A stretch of 64,000 nucleotides of DNA from Homarus americanus (taxonomy: Eukaryota; Arthropoda; Malacostraca; Decapoda; Nephropidae): positions 1-64,000 of the forward strand of contig NW_024753920.1 of assembly GCF_018991925.1 (NCBI RefSeq), given 5' to 3'. Under the pieces are notes generated by a model, which saw only the letters and a list, made by a program, of their open reading frames with translations, made no database searches and was not told the DNA's origin. A program made the position numbers and the translations under genes. This document shows, piece after piece, positions 22,325-33,146 of this stretch (within the stretch, counting starts at the first letter, position 1; each line of letters starts with the position of its first letter).

Positions 22325-22588
22325 TATTGAGAGAGAGAGAGAAAAGAAAGAGAAAATAGAGAGAAAAGAGAGAGAAACTGAAAGAGAAGAGAAAGGAGAG
22401 ATAAAAATGAAAGGAAAGCAAGGAGAGACAGAAAGGAAAGCGAGAAAGAGAAATATAATTGAGTCTTATATTGGGATCAACATCTAGGCATCTTCCCTCC
22501 CTTCCCTCCCTTCCCTCCCTTTCCTCCCCTTTCCCTCCCCTTCCTCCCTTCCTCCCTTCCTCCTTCCCTCCCCCTCCCTCCCCTTCTC
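22325..22588. repeat. GA-rich tract then (CCCTTCC)n
   Basis: GAGAAAAG-type purine tract to 22455, a 35-bp gap, then CCCTCCCTTCC repetition at 22491-22588. Confidence 0.88.
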
Positions 22589-23171
22589 ACAATAAGAAAA
22601 TAACCCTCATTCATCACCAACTAAGGGAAGCTTGACCACTTAATAAACAATAACACTCTGGCCAGGGTATAAACTCTAGTCCTCCATAATACAAAGAAGG
22701 ACAATGAATAAACTGCAACTCTTAACCCCTCGTGTACGGCGTCCCTTCTGTACTAAAAATAAAAAAAAAATAAAAAAAAATATTATAACATTGTCTGGCG
22801 TTTCAATATCGTTAAGATGATAAGATGAATTTCTACTCAGTGTAACTTTTCTTTATATTAAATGATATAATTTTTCACCAACATGTCGACTAGTCTTCAA
22901 AAGTCACCTGAGCTGTGGTGTGTCCAGGAAGGTATAATATAAGAAGTCTCAAAGGAATTTCTCAGACGTAGCCCAAATTCCTCACGCCTTATCATATAGT
23001 CTGTCAGGTTAGTATTCAAAACATTTCCGTCTTCAATTTTTTTTTGTCGTCAAGTAAAATATAAAAAATGAGAGTCAATCAGGTGAAAGATTTTCCAAAC
23101 ATACAAACAAGAACATTCAAACATTTCCTTTATATATTTCTATCTCGGAAAAAACAGCACTTCACTTCAAG

Positions 23172-23174
<3 letters not shown>
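22589..23174. other. AT-rich low-copy sequence
   Basis: No tandem structure and no supported frame. Confidence 0.6.

Positions 23175-23230
<56 letters not shown>
23175..23230. repeat. (CT)n microsatellite
   Basis: Twenty-eight perfect CT units. Confidence 0.98.
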
Positions 23231-23234
<4 letters not shown>

Positions 23235-23466
23235 CCCAACCCGGGTATATAAAACACCTTTCTTTTGGTACTAAATTCGGATACGTTTCAGTCCGAACAT
23301 ATGATCGTGTTATTTCAGGTGATAATTTAGGGTCCAACTTGGCTCTAAAACTACCATCAGAGAGGTAGTGCTAATGCGTGTTGTTGTGTGTCTGGCACCA
23401 GCATTATGGTCCATTACGCTACACTGGCTCTCGATAAATCACTACAATAAATGCAGATACTTTACC

Positions 23467-23599
<133 letters not shown>

Positions 23600-24160
23600 C
23601 AGAAAAAACACACACAGGTATAACAATCAGTGCGCTTTCCACTGGCTTCCGTTACCAAGCCTCCCGTTGGCCTCTGATACTACAGTCAACAGATATACAT
23701 AGAACAGGGGTCATGTATACTATATACCGATAAATAACTCACTAATCTCAAGTACACCTGACTTGACTCACATATATACATACATACATACATACACCTA
23801 ACTGGTTGCTTAATCATATTTATTATAATTAATTCTTTATTTTCGTTTCTGATTTCTACATTATCTATCTACTTCTTCGACGACAAAAATAACAACAGTA
23901 ACAACAACAGTAACAATAACGGAAAAAATAACAATCAATAACAGCAACAGCGATGAAAAATAACACAAGCAACAACAAAAATAACCAAGCACTTCCGGTC
24001 ATGTTATTTACTCTGACAGACACTCTTGCCAGCCTACAGGTGATGTATATAGCACAGCACTGATACAACACGACAAAGAGAGTACGGTACAGCTTCTTCA
24101 ATCACCACACTAACAAGAGGTGAAGGAAGTGGTCAATGACGCCGACTGATTCCCCTTATT
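23600..24160. other. Low-copy sequence
   Basis: Contains (ACAT)n at about 23772-23798 and an AACAA/CAGTAAC-rich patch at 23885-23985. No gene seen. Confidence 0.6.
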
Positions 24161-24169
24161 TCAAGAAGA

Positions 24170-24269
24170 TGACCTGTGTGACCTATGATGACCCTGGGGA
24201 GGAGGATGACCTTCTTTGTGACTTATGACCACCCCCGAGACGATGAGGATGATCTCTGACCTATGACCT
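24170..24269 (-). promoter_or_regulatory. TGACCT direct repeats (DR3 and DR1)
   Basis: TGACCT at 24170-24175 and 24179-24184 with a 3-nt spacer, and at 24257-24262 and 24264-24269 with a 1-nt spacer. On the minus strand these are perfect AGGTCA direct repeats of DR3 and DR1 type, the half-site of RXR-family nuclear receptors. TGACC words recur between them. Binding is inference. Confidence 0.45.
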
Positions 24270-24286
24270 GTACTCAAACTCACCAT

Positions 24287-24440
24287 CTGATTGACTCAAC
24301 CTGTACCCACACTGTCACTCGCCTGTTAACTGACTTACCTGGATTCCCCCACTGATTGACTCAACCTGTACCCACACTGTCACTCGCCTGTTAACTGACT
24401 TACCTGGATTCCCCCACTGATTGACTCAACCTATACTCAC
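24287..24440. repeat. Tandem duplication, 65-bp unit
   Basis: CTGATTGACTCAACCTGTAC starts at 24287 and 24352. The third start at 24417 decays after about 20 bp, and shorter CTGACTGACTCA echoes run to about 24550. The first two copies appear identical. Confidence 0.93.
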
Positions 24441-24550
24441 ACTCACCTGCTGATTGAGTCACCCTAAACCTAGAATCACCTACTGACTAACTCAACCTGC
24501 ACCAATACTCACTCTCTGACTGACTCACCCTCTGACTGACTCACTGACTT

Positions 24551-25084
24551 GACTAGTAGTGAGGGTGGGAGGAGTACACTACCCTACCTCTTGATGTAAT
24601 AATTTTATTGTTAATTTCAGTTTCAAATGAATCGACTAACTGAGAAGAAAAACAGCTCTTAAGAAAAAAAAATCAACTTACCAAATATTAACAAATGTGA
24701 ACAAACAACAACAGACAAAAAGAGAAACAACGACAAACAAACAAAAAATAAAAACGTTACAAACATTTAAAAAACAAAAACAAAACCTATTAATTCTTAT
24801 TTGTAAGTGTCAATTTATTCTCCTTTTTAGAACATCAAATAAATCAAAACAAACAATTTATACATCTATCATAACGTAACACGGAATTAAACACAATTAA
24901 TATATCTATGATAACGTAAAACTGGCGTAAAAAATAATTTATATATTTACCTTATCGTTATGATCTCTCGTCAATAAAGATTTAAGAATAAACATTTTAT
25001 TAATTTCTTATATCGTTATAGCCGAAGGTAAATAAATATTATAGTAATTTTAAGCCTCATTATCAGTAACGGTGTATGATGATG
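24551..25084. other. AT-rich low-copy sequence
   Basis: A-rich with AAACAACAA patches and repeated TATCATAACGTAA near 24868 and 24907. No gene seen. Confidence 0.6.
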
Positions 25085-25690
25085 GGAGAGAAGGGAAGGA
25101 AATTAGGAAGCTGTATCTCTCCCCGAGGACCATATGGAGGGGAGGAGGAGGGGAAGGAGAAGAGGGGAAGAGGGGAAGAGGGGAAGAGGGAAAAGAGGAG
25201 AAGAAGAAGGTAAGCGGAAGAAGGGAAAAGGAGGGGGACAAGGAGAGGAGGAAATGGTGGGAAAATATGAGGAGAAGGAATAGAAAGAGGGAAAGGAGGA
25301 AGACGTGGAGGAAAAAGAGCAAGAGGAATAAGAACAAGGAAAATAATAAACAAGAGAAAAGGGAGGAGGAGGAGGAAAGGAAAAAAGAGGAGGAAAAGCA
25401 GGAAAATAAGAACGACAGGAAACATGAAGGAGGAGGAGGATAATACGAAAGATTAGAAAAAGGAAGATTAAAAAAGAGAAGAAACATCATGAATAATAAG
25501 AGGAGGATTAATACGGAAGAGGAAGAGGAGAAAAATATGTAGACGAAGAAGAAAACAAGAACAAGGGGAAGAAGAAGAAAAAGAAGAAGTACAAGGAGAA
25601 GAACAAGGGGAAGAAGACGAAATACGAGGAGAAGAACAAGGGGAAGAAGAACAAAGAGAAGAAGTAGTACAAAAAGTAAAAACCAAGAAG
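25085..25690. repeat. Polypurine tract, about 600 bp
   Basis: GGGAAGAGGGG early, GAAGAAGAACAAGGG later. The AGAACAAGGGGAAGAAGA phrase recurs near 25555-25650. The 236-codon minus frame is Leu/Phe/Ser low complexity. Confidence 0.9.
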
Positions 25691-26294
25691 ACCCCCCCCC
25701 CTCAGTGACTCTACAGATGTCACGCCGGTAAAGGATCAATAACAACAGATCATTACACACTTTGAGGCATATATAACCTCTCTCTTATATGCTATTCTGT
25801 AATCTCACTTGATCCCATTACAAAGACACTAATTTGGGTGGTTCAGACTCGACCCTCAAAGCTTCTCTGTAAATGTCGGGGTTAATCACTATCAACACCT
25901 AAGCAGCACTACACCCACGTCAATTCACAAACTACCTGGAGGAGAAGGAGGAGAAGGAACCCCCTCATCAATACCAGGTGGCCAATCTATCACAATCACC
26001 TGACGAGGGAGACAGGACGGACACTCAGGGGTGGGCGGCCCTCACTCAGGCGTGTAAGGCAATAATCAGGTAAACCGGACGAGTAGCCAGAGGGAAGGAA
26101 GAGGGGGGCGGGGGAGAGCCTCACCTGCGGAAGGAACACACAGGGGAGTCGTGTTAGGGGAGCAGAGACACCCCAGGTCCTACCTCAGGGAACAACCCCC
26201 CAGGTTACATTGATCACCACCTATGTCCTGTGTGGCTGAGGGGTAATGGCAGATATATTCTCTACCTTGTCTATTGTTCTCCTCCTCTTAGTGA
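25691..26294. other. Low-copy sequence
   Basis: Balanced composition and a C9 run at about 25693. No long frame, tRNA-like or tandem structure found. Confidence 0.55.
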
Positions 26295-26406
26295 GTGGGA
26301 GATAGAGAGAGTGGGAGATAGAGAGAGTGGGAGATAGAGAGAGTGGGAGATAGAGAGAGTGGGAGATAGAGAGAGTGGGAGATAGAGAGAGTGGGAGATA
26401 GAGAAA
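26295..26406. repeat. Minisatellite, 16-bp unit, 7 perfect copies
   Basis: GTGGGAGATAGAGAGA starts at 26295, 26311, 26327, 26343, 26359, 26375 and 26391, with only the final copy altered. Confidence 0.98.
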
Positions 26407-26789
26407 AAGAGAGAGGAAGGCAGCCAGTGAGCGTGACTTTTGAGAGTTAGTTAAAGAGAAGGTGTTAACTATCCGAGAGATGAATTACCCTCCAGGGGAT
26501 ACAAGCAGTGGTGTGGCCAGCTGGGAACATGCAGTAATAAACACACTGGTACATGACGACTTTGTTGGTCCGCCAGCCATGTTGACCACTGAGGGACGAT
26601 GGTGCTTCGTTAATCTTATAAAATATGTAATGTTGAATTTAAATAAAAAACAATGCGATAGTAATGCCTAAGTTAATGACGTTAATATATATATATAATT
26701 GAAAATATAATGCAGAAAGATAGAAATATACCGAATCCAAACTCCTATCACTCGGTCGTTCACTGCATCAACTACCATACTTTACCTCC
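26407..26789. other. Low-copy sequence with small frame
   Basis: A 69-codon + strand frame at 26462-26671 has ordinary composition but no recognisable domain, no good start context and no conserved motif. I do not call it a gene. (AT)n at 26686-26698. Confidence 0.5.
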
Positions 26790-27030
26790 CATCCCCTTCT
26801 CCATCATACGTCTATCCCTTCCATCTCCGACCTCACAATATACCTACCACCTCAAGCCAAGCCTCCCCCAACTCTTCCTATCACACGTCCACCCCTTCCA
26901 CCTTCTACTGCACACCTCCCCTTCCATCACTCACCCACCACCCACTTCCCAAACCCACTACATTCCCCACCGTCCCCTGCCCTCACCCTACACACCCCCT
27001 CCCATCACCCACTACACCCCCCCACTAATA
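26790..27030. repeat. Pyrimidine-rich tract
   Basis: CCCTTCC/CCACC repetition. A short purine-rich stretch follows at 27195-27365. Confidence 0.75.
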
Positions 27031-27536
27031 GGTAATGACACAAACTAGGCCGAGAAATAAAAAGGATCATCAGAAATCGTGTGAGGACATCGACCAGCGA
27101 GGCACAGAACACCCGGCCCTCCTAACAAGATTTAGGCCGGGCCAGAGGGACCCCTTCTACCCCCCACCCCCCTCACCAAGCCGACATTCCCTTTCCCCTC
27201 ATCCTGTCACTGGGAGACTCAGGGGAAGGCGTAGGGGGTGAAGGGGGATCTAAAGGGGGTGATGAGGGGAGGAAGATTCTATGTGGGTCATAAAAGAGGA
27301 AAAAGGAGGTGGGACTCAGGGGATATAAGGGGAAAGGGAGGAAGGAAGTAATATACAAGGGGGTAATAATGAGGAGTAAGACACAAGGAGGAGGAATACA
27401 AAAGACAACACCGGTCACTCTGGTTGGCAGGAGCTGGGCATCTTCCACTACTTTTGACTTCTCTCTCTCAAGATTGTATTCCTACGACAAAAATACTTAT
27501 ACAAAATAATGATCTCCCTGGGTCCCCGTGAGGCAG

Positions 27537-27640
27537 TGGGGAGTTAGGGGTTTGGGGGTGTGGGGGTGTGGGGAGGTCATGGTGTTGGGGGATGGGGTGT
27601 GGGGAGGTCATGGGGTTAGAGCAATGGGGAGGAAATGGGG
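27537..27640. repeat. G-rich repeat, 31-bp unit
   Basis: GTGTGGGGAGGTCATGG at 27566 and 27597 (31-bp period), flanked by GGGGGTGTG units. Many G runs. Confidence 0.8.
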
Positions 27641-27759
27641 TATCCAGGTCACAATGGATAAGATACAGATGCGGATAGGGATACTTAATGGTGACAGGGG
27701 CGATGGATAGGATAGTGTAGGACTGTAGATAAATGGGGAATGGGGGAGGAAGTACTGAT

Positions 27760-28110
27760 CATGGTGGAGGATAGATGAGGAAGGAGGAGAAGGGGAATAG
27801 AGGATGGCTGGAGGCAGAGAGAGATGGGAGCGGGGATGGAAGATGGTTAGGAAGGATGTAGTGGATGTTTACTCTGGAGGATAGTTGAGAGGAGGGCAAA
27901 AGAGGAGGTAAGGAGATCAGGATAGTTGGGTAGGATACGGGGCAAAGAAATCTGTTAAATGTTAAAGGAAGAGAAAGAGAATGAGAGGATGTGCTGGAGG
28001 ATGGGTGAAGAAGGAAGGGGTGGTAATGAAGGATAGCTGAGGAAAGAGAAGAATGTAGAGATGAGATAGTACTGAAGAATAACTGAGGGAAGGAAGGAGG
28101 GTTAAAAAAT
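27760..28110. repeat. Degenerate purine-rich repeat
   Basis: Loose units of GGAGGATAG(C/T)TGAGGAAGG, for example near 27768, 27885, 27998 and 28030-28095, with diverged spacing. Confidence 0.65.
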
Positions 28111-28429
28111 AAAACAAAATAAAATAATAATAAAAATAAATATGGGTAAAGACAAAGGGCCCCAGAACCCCCCTTAAGCCTAAGAAGGGACCCCAGAGAT
28201 AAGAAAAATACTTGGTAGTAACTCAAGGGGGTCGGGAGTGTCGTCTGGGGGTGTTTGTGTACACTGAGGAGATTGAGGACCCACATTTGTCATCGCTTGT
28301 AGGGAGGGACGCTGAAGCTACTGCCGAGGAAAGACACGAAGGTGGTTAAGAAGTAATAGTAGAAGAAGGAAGAGGCGGTGGATAAGTCAGTAACCTACGA
28401 TTTCCTGTCCCTTCTCCTTATCCTTGCAT

Positions 28430-28565
28430 TCTCTTCCCTCCCTCCTCCTCTCCCTACTCTCTGTGGTGTGGGATGAGAGCCTGCGGGGAGAGGTGAGGGA
28501 GAGGGAGGGAGGGGAAGAGCGTGAGGTAGGTGGCAAGAAGTGGTGGGGATGGAGGAGGCGCTAAG
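28430..28565. repeat. Pyrimidine/purine-rich stretch
   Basis: CT-rich to 28460, then GGGAGAGGTGAGGGAG sequence. 28111-28430 is low-copy with nothing recognised. Confidence 0.7.
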
Positions 28566-28697
28566 GGGGAGTAAATTGAGAGAATTTGAGGAGACGCAGA
28601 GCACAAATGGAATCCCACGTGACTGTGTTGACAAACATTGAGAGTCGCTGGTGCTGGAGGCTGGAGCGTTTATATAACACACTGGCCAACGACACGA

Positions 28698-29027
28698 GAT
28701 AACTTCAACTGTACATCTAAGATAACAAACGAAGGAATAAGAGATAACACAATAATACCCAACCACATACGATAACACTAATAAGATAATATTACAAGAT
28801 AACTCCAACAATACTTAAGATATCAAACTACTTATGATAACACTAATAAGGAAAGATAACAAAATAAATTCAACTAAAGACACAACAAAAATAACAAGCA
28901 ATGAAAGAAAAGGTAAAACACACACACGATATCAAATCACATACGATAAAACTAATCATAAGATAACAAGTTCTCAACGATAAAAAAAAATAACCAAGGA
29001 CGATAACAAACCACCGGACAAGATAAC
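28698..29027. repeat. GATAAC word cluster
   Basis: Exact GATAAC at 28698, 28721, 28743, 28771, 28798, 28836, 28855, 28962, 29002 and 29022, plus GATATC and GATAAA variants, all on the + strand in an A/C-rich background. Nine or so fit WGATAA, the GATA-factor word. Spacing is irregular. Confidence 0.75.
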
Positions 29028-29106
29028 AGCATCACACAAACCAACAGCACAACGACCTCTATAAACCCTCACAAGAGATACAGTACATAAAGACAGACAT
29101 AAACTG

Positions 29107-29126
29107 TAGGTTAGGTTAGGTTAGGT

Positions 29127-29130
<4 letters not shown>
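29107..29130 (+). repeat. Interstitial (TTAGG)n
   Basis: Five GGTTA-type units immediately joined to a (GA)n run. Confidence 0.92.

Positions 29131-29182
<52 letters not shown>
29130..29182. repeat. (GA)n microsatellite
   Basis: Twenty-six perfect GA units abutting the TTAGG block. 29183-29495 is low-copy with nothing recognised. Confidence 0.97.
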
Positions 29183-29186
<4 letters not shown>

Positions 29187-29498
29187 GTATTAAGTTAAAG
29201 AATAATACCACTTAGTAACTTAATAAACTCGAAAATAACTACACAGACAGAATTTCATAATAGATAAAGTTCTGGTTTTTTTTTATACCACTGAGTCATA
29301 AACCGTGACACCAAATCAGTATAAATCGTCGTTCCATCAGGATACTTTGGACAGAATATACACCAACAGGCCCCAAGGTGTGGTTGTGTGTGTGTGTCCT
29401 ACGGTAATTGAAACCTGAGCTCTTGATTCGTCTTTCATCACTACGTTTCAGGTTCGATAAATGCTAAAAAGGATTTCTATTGCACTATTAAAGTCATT

Positions 29499-29630
29499 AC
29501 TACTACTACTACTACTACTATTACCTACAGCTACTACTGCTCATAATACCACCTCCACCAAAACTAGCGCTACTAATACTTCCAAAACTGCTACTATCCA
29601 AAATGATACTACTACCATTACTATTATTAT

Positions 29631-29666
<36 letters not shown>

Positions 29667-29672
29667 CCTCGC
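29499..29672. repeat. (ACT)n microsatellite, two blocks
   Basis: Clean ACT at 29499-29521 and 29633-29665 with degenerate ACTACT sequence between. The Ser/Thr-rich frames here follow the repeat. Confidence 0.94.
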
Positions 29673-29741
29673 CACTACCTCTCCCTCCCTTCCGCACCAT
29701 CACCATTGTTTCTAATGATAATGGTGCTCCTCCCACTACAG

Positions 29742-30088
29742 ATACAGTTGCCAGAATCAATTTCCTTCGTGTACTCCCCTGACTCACACACGACCCCTCA
29801 AGAGACGAGATTCGCTGCTGCTGAAGACTTAATCACAGCAGATGAAGTCACCAAGCAGTTCAGATTATCCTATAGCTGTAATTTCCTTCACCTTTAACAA
29901 CTATTAACGTGGCTATTTTTTGTTTTACCTTCAGCACTAATCAACAACTATTGCAGCTCCTATTTCTACGCTAGTGCTAAAATATACCATCACAGACGCC
30001 AAAGTCTGCCATATCACGAAGGAGGGGGGAAAGGACTCCTCCGAGAAGCCTTACAGGAGCTCTACAAGAACCAATCAATGATGTTATG
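29742..30088 (+). CDS. Candidate two-exon coding fragment, unknown product
   Basis: This is the only place where a splice model can be drawn by eye. After an acceptor-like CTCCTCCCACTACAG (ends 29741), a frame of ordinary composition (begins IQLPESISFVYSPDS, includes AAAEDLITADEVTKQF) runs to a GTAATT donor at 29878. A 57-bp intron with a TTTTTTGTTTTACCTTCAG acceptor ending at 29934 restores the same frame (codon split T/CA), giving INNYCSSYFYASAKIY and GLLREALQELYKNQSMML up to a GTTAGT donor at 30089. An alternative acceptor at 29956 opens another frame (KYTITDAKVCHITKEGGK) that looks equally protein-like, so the model is not unique. No start codon, domain or family is recognised. It may be an internal exon pair, a decayed element or chance. 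Confidence 0.25.
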
Positions 30089-30720
30089 GTTAGTGGGGAC
30101 ATTATTGTGGTGCCGGGCCAGTACTACCACAACACCCTGGAGGCAAGAGGAGGAGGAGGCAAGAGGAAGAAGAGGAGGAAGATTGCCCACCCCTACTCAA
30201 ACACACCCAACAATGGCCTGACACCGCGGCACCCAACCTCCACAGCCCTGGATGGCTCACGAACGCAAACACGGCGGCTACTTCTCTCGACAAATACGAG
30301 CTGGGCAAGACAAAACTACCGCAGTTTATCAGGCCACCAGCAGGAACAAATCCGGGAGGCTCAGGGCGCTTCCTGCCACCAGAGGGAGTTGTTGTGTACA
30401 CGGCGACGGTGGGGGAGGAACAACTTGAGTCTCTGTACACGAGTGCTTAAGAGCGGTGTTGGGTGTAGGTTGTGGAGGCCTCTCATCCCCCATCCACACC
30501 ACTATCTTCACAACAAATTCGAAGGATGACTCTAGGTGCTGTAAAGTCTACGAAGGAACGTCTTGTCATCTTTACTGCCGATTGAAAGTGATGTCGAGGC
30601 GGCGGAGACGGACTCAATTTCAATCCCGAATCTCTTGTGGGGGGGGACAACAAGGTGGAGTCTCCCTGTACCTGAGACCTGAGAGAGAACAAAACGGAAG
30701 GTCTTATCTCCCTAGTTAAG
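30089..30720. other. CpG-containing non-repetitive block with overlapping open frames
   Basis: GC-richer than its surroundings, with many CpG steps. All three + strand frames are open for long parts of 30090-30450, ending at TAA 30448, TGA 30428 and TAA 30720 or nearby, and a 112-codon minus frame spans 30440-30102. One + frame ends GRFLPPEGVVVYTATV. Because every frame is open, openness is not evidence for any one. It could be a first-exon or CpG-island region. Confidence 0.35.
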
Positions 30721-31260
30721 TACAACGTAATACTGCCTCACTTAACATAAATATCAAGGGGACAAAATTTCATTATAACTTGGACCTTTGAATAGAAAGA
30801 AGAGGGACAGAAATAATGTCGGAAAGTTGTCTCTCACTCTTAACTGCGACAATAAAATTATGCAAATCGCTAATAGCAATTGGTAGTACAGGGAGCCCTC
30901 CTTCCCGAACACGAGGGCGGCTCTCTCTCCCCTCCCACCCGCCCTAACACACACACAACACCACGCATTATGTTCATCTACACACAGCTCTGATGAACCT
31001 TAGCGGAGTAGATGAATACTTGAACTATATTAGGAGGTGATAAATAAAAAGTTATAAACATTTCATATTTTTCCATCAAAATCGCTTACAAACAGTCAAA
31101 AATGTATATGAAATTCGAAAGTACACACAAACACACATACAGAGAGAGAGAACTAGAGAGGGAGGGAGTGTAAGCTGCGTCTGCCTCATAATTAAACTAA
31201 AAAAAAAAAAATTGTAGAGTGGAAAGAAAATCACAGACTTTTAATCGCCACCTCTAACGT
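30721..31260. other. Low-copy sequence
   Basis: AT-richer. Includes a short (GA) near 31141 and an A13 run near 31199. Nothing recognised. Confidence 0.55.
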
Positions 31261-31499
31261 TGCCAAGTGTCCACCTACCGCTACCCTCCCACACACCACC
31301 TCCCTCCCTACATAAACACTCAAACATGTACACATGACACATACATAAAAACACGAATCCACATACACAGAACTCATCAGAACACACGACTCTCACACAG
31401 CCATCATAGAGGTGGTCAGTATCTTTCTATGGTGAGTATTAGTGACAAAACCAACAGCCATACTTATTCACGACGTTAATTTTGTGTACCAGATGCATT

Positions 31500-31620
31500 C
31501 CCTCTCTCTTTTGCTTACATTCTTTCCGTCTCTGTCCACTCCCTGTCTTTTCTCTCATTTCCCCATTGCCACTCTCTTCATCCATTTCCTCTCTCTCTCC
31601 CTCTCTCTCTCTCTCTCATA
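31500..31620. repeat. Pyrimidine-rich, CT microsatellite
   Basis: CTCTCT blocks at about 31590-31617. 31261-31500 is CA/CACAT-rich low-copy DNA. Confidence 0.8.
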
Positions 31621-31767
31621 ACCAGGAGAACATACATCAACATTCACCATAAGCCACAACACAACACAACACATCAGGAGAACACTTTGGACTTACTGTA
31701 AACAAAGTGACTTCCTTCTATACACAGTCCATGAGCTTGTGTACACGTCTGACTGGAGTTCTCTAAT

Positions 31768-31829
31768 ACACACACACAAACACACACACACACACACACA
31801 CGTTTTGATCGTGTGTGTGTGTGTGTATG
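31768..31829. repeat. (CA)n/(GT)n inverted pair, hairpin-capable
   Basis: ACACACACACACACACG (to 31802), the spacer TTTTGAT, then CGTGTGTGTGTGTGTGT: a perfect stem of about 17 bp around a 7-nt loop. Confidence 0.9.
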
Positions 31830-32039
31830 TATTACGTATAAGAGAAGAGAAGAAAATGAGACGAATAAAAGGAAGAGGTGAAAAAAGGAAAAATTTGAGA
31901 AAACACCCACCTTCTCCCCTCAGCCCGGAGCTCCAGGGGGCAGCATTTTATAGACTACGTGACAAGTCAACATAATGGGGCTGGCAGGGCGCTCCTCAAA
32001 TTAATTTGGCTCCGGTGCTGACAAGGTGAACAACAACCG

Positions 32040-32438
<399 letters not shown>

Positions 32439-32516
32439 ATAAATATAAGTCCGCTAAAAGAGAAAAAAAACGAAAGACGATGGAATGATAAAATAAACAG
32501 TACATCAACAGAGACG

Positions 32517-32520
<4 letters not shown>

Positions 32521-32578
<58 letters not shown>
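32521..32578. repeat. (CA)n microsatellite
   Basis: Twenty-nine perfect CA units. 32579-33180 is low-copy with nothing recognised. Confidence 0.98.
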
Positions 32579-32580
<2 letters not shown>

Positions 32581-33146
32581 TTTAACTCTCCCTAATGACT
32601 ATAAACTATATTTGCCAACCCTAAAACACGCGCTTAAACACCACAATACACCACAGTATTAAGGTGCTGGTCTTCACTATGGTGCTAAGACACTATAAAT
32701 TCCTGTATATTATAAAAAAAACAATAGCACCATCACTCCCCTTAAACGTACGCCATTAATAACACATACCTGGGTCTTTCTTTTCAGTCACCTAATAACA
32801 CATTAAGTAATTGCCAGGAAGCGTTATTGATGTTTATATAAATAACCTTTTAGACCTAAGGGTGGTTGAGTAAGTCTTCGTTAGTTAGGGAGCGATGTTG
32901 TGACCCCGTTCGTTAGTATATTCAAGGCCGTTCAGTCGTTGTCATCGTTAATAAGTGAATAAACATTATCCACTTCGTGTTTACTTCAAGGAGTCACAAC
33001 AATGGTTAATGTTACAGGTACAATCTGGTTAACATTCTTCCTTACCTGTACGTGATGGCACCTGTTACACGTGAAACTTTACATCAGGGTTGCCAGAGCA
33101 GCGTGTTAAGAAACACCGCCCTCAGTAACTGTAACAAAAGATATAA

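Noticed and set aside
25050..25760. 236-codon hydrophobic minus frame resembling a membrane protein
   Set aside because: Leu/Phe/Ser runs are the complement of a GAA/GGA purine tract, with no alternating loops.
29107..29182. TTAGG block considered as a chromosome end
   Set aside because: Only about five units with unique DNA on both sides. It is interstitial.
29440..29460. GGTTCGATAAATG considered as a tRNA B box
   Set aside because: The conserved GGTTCGANTCC end is missing and no cloverleaf can be drawn upstream.
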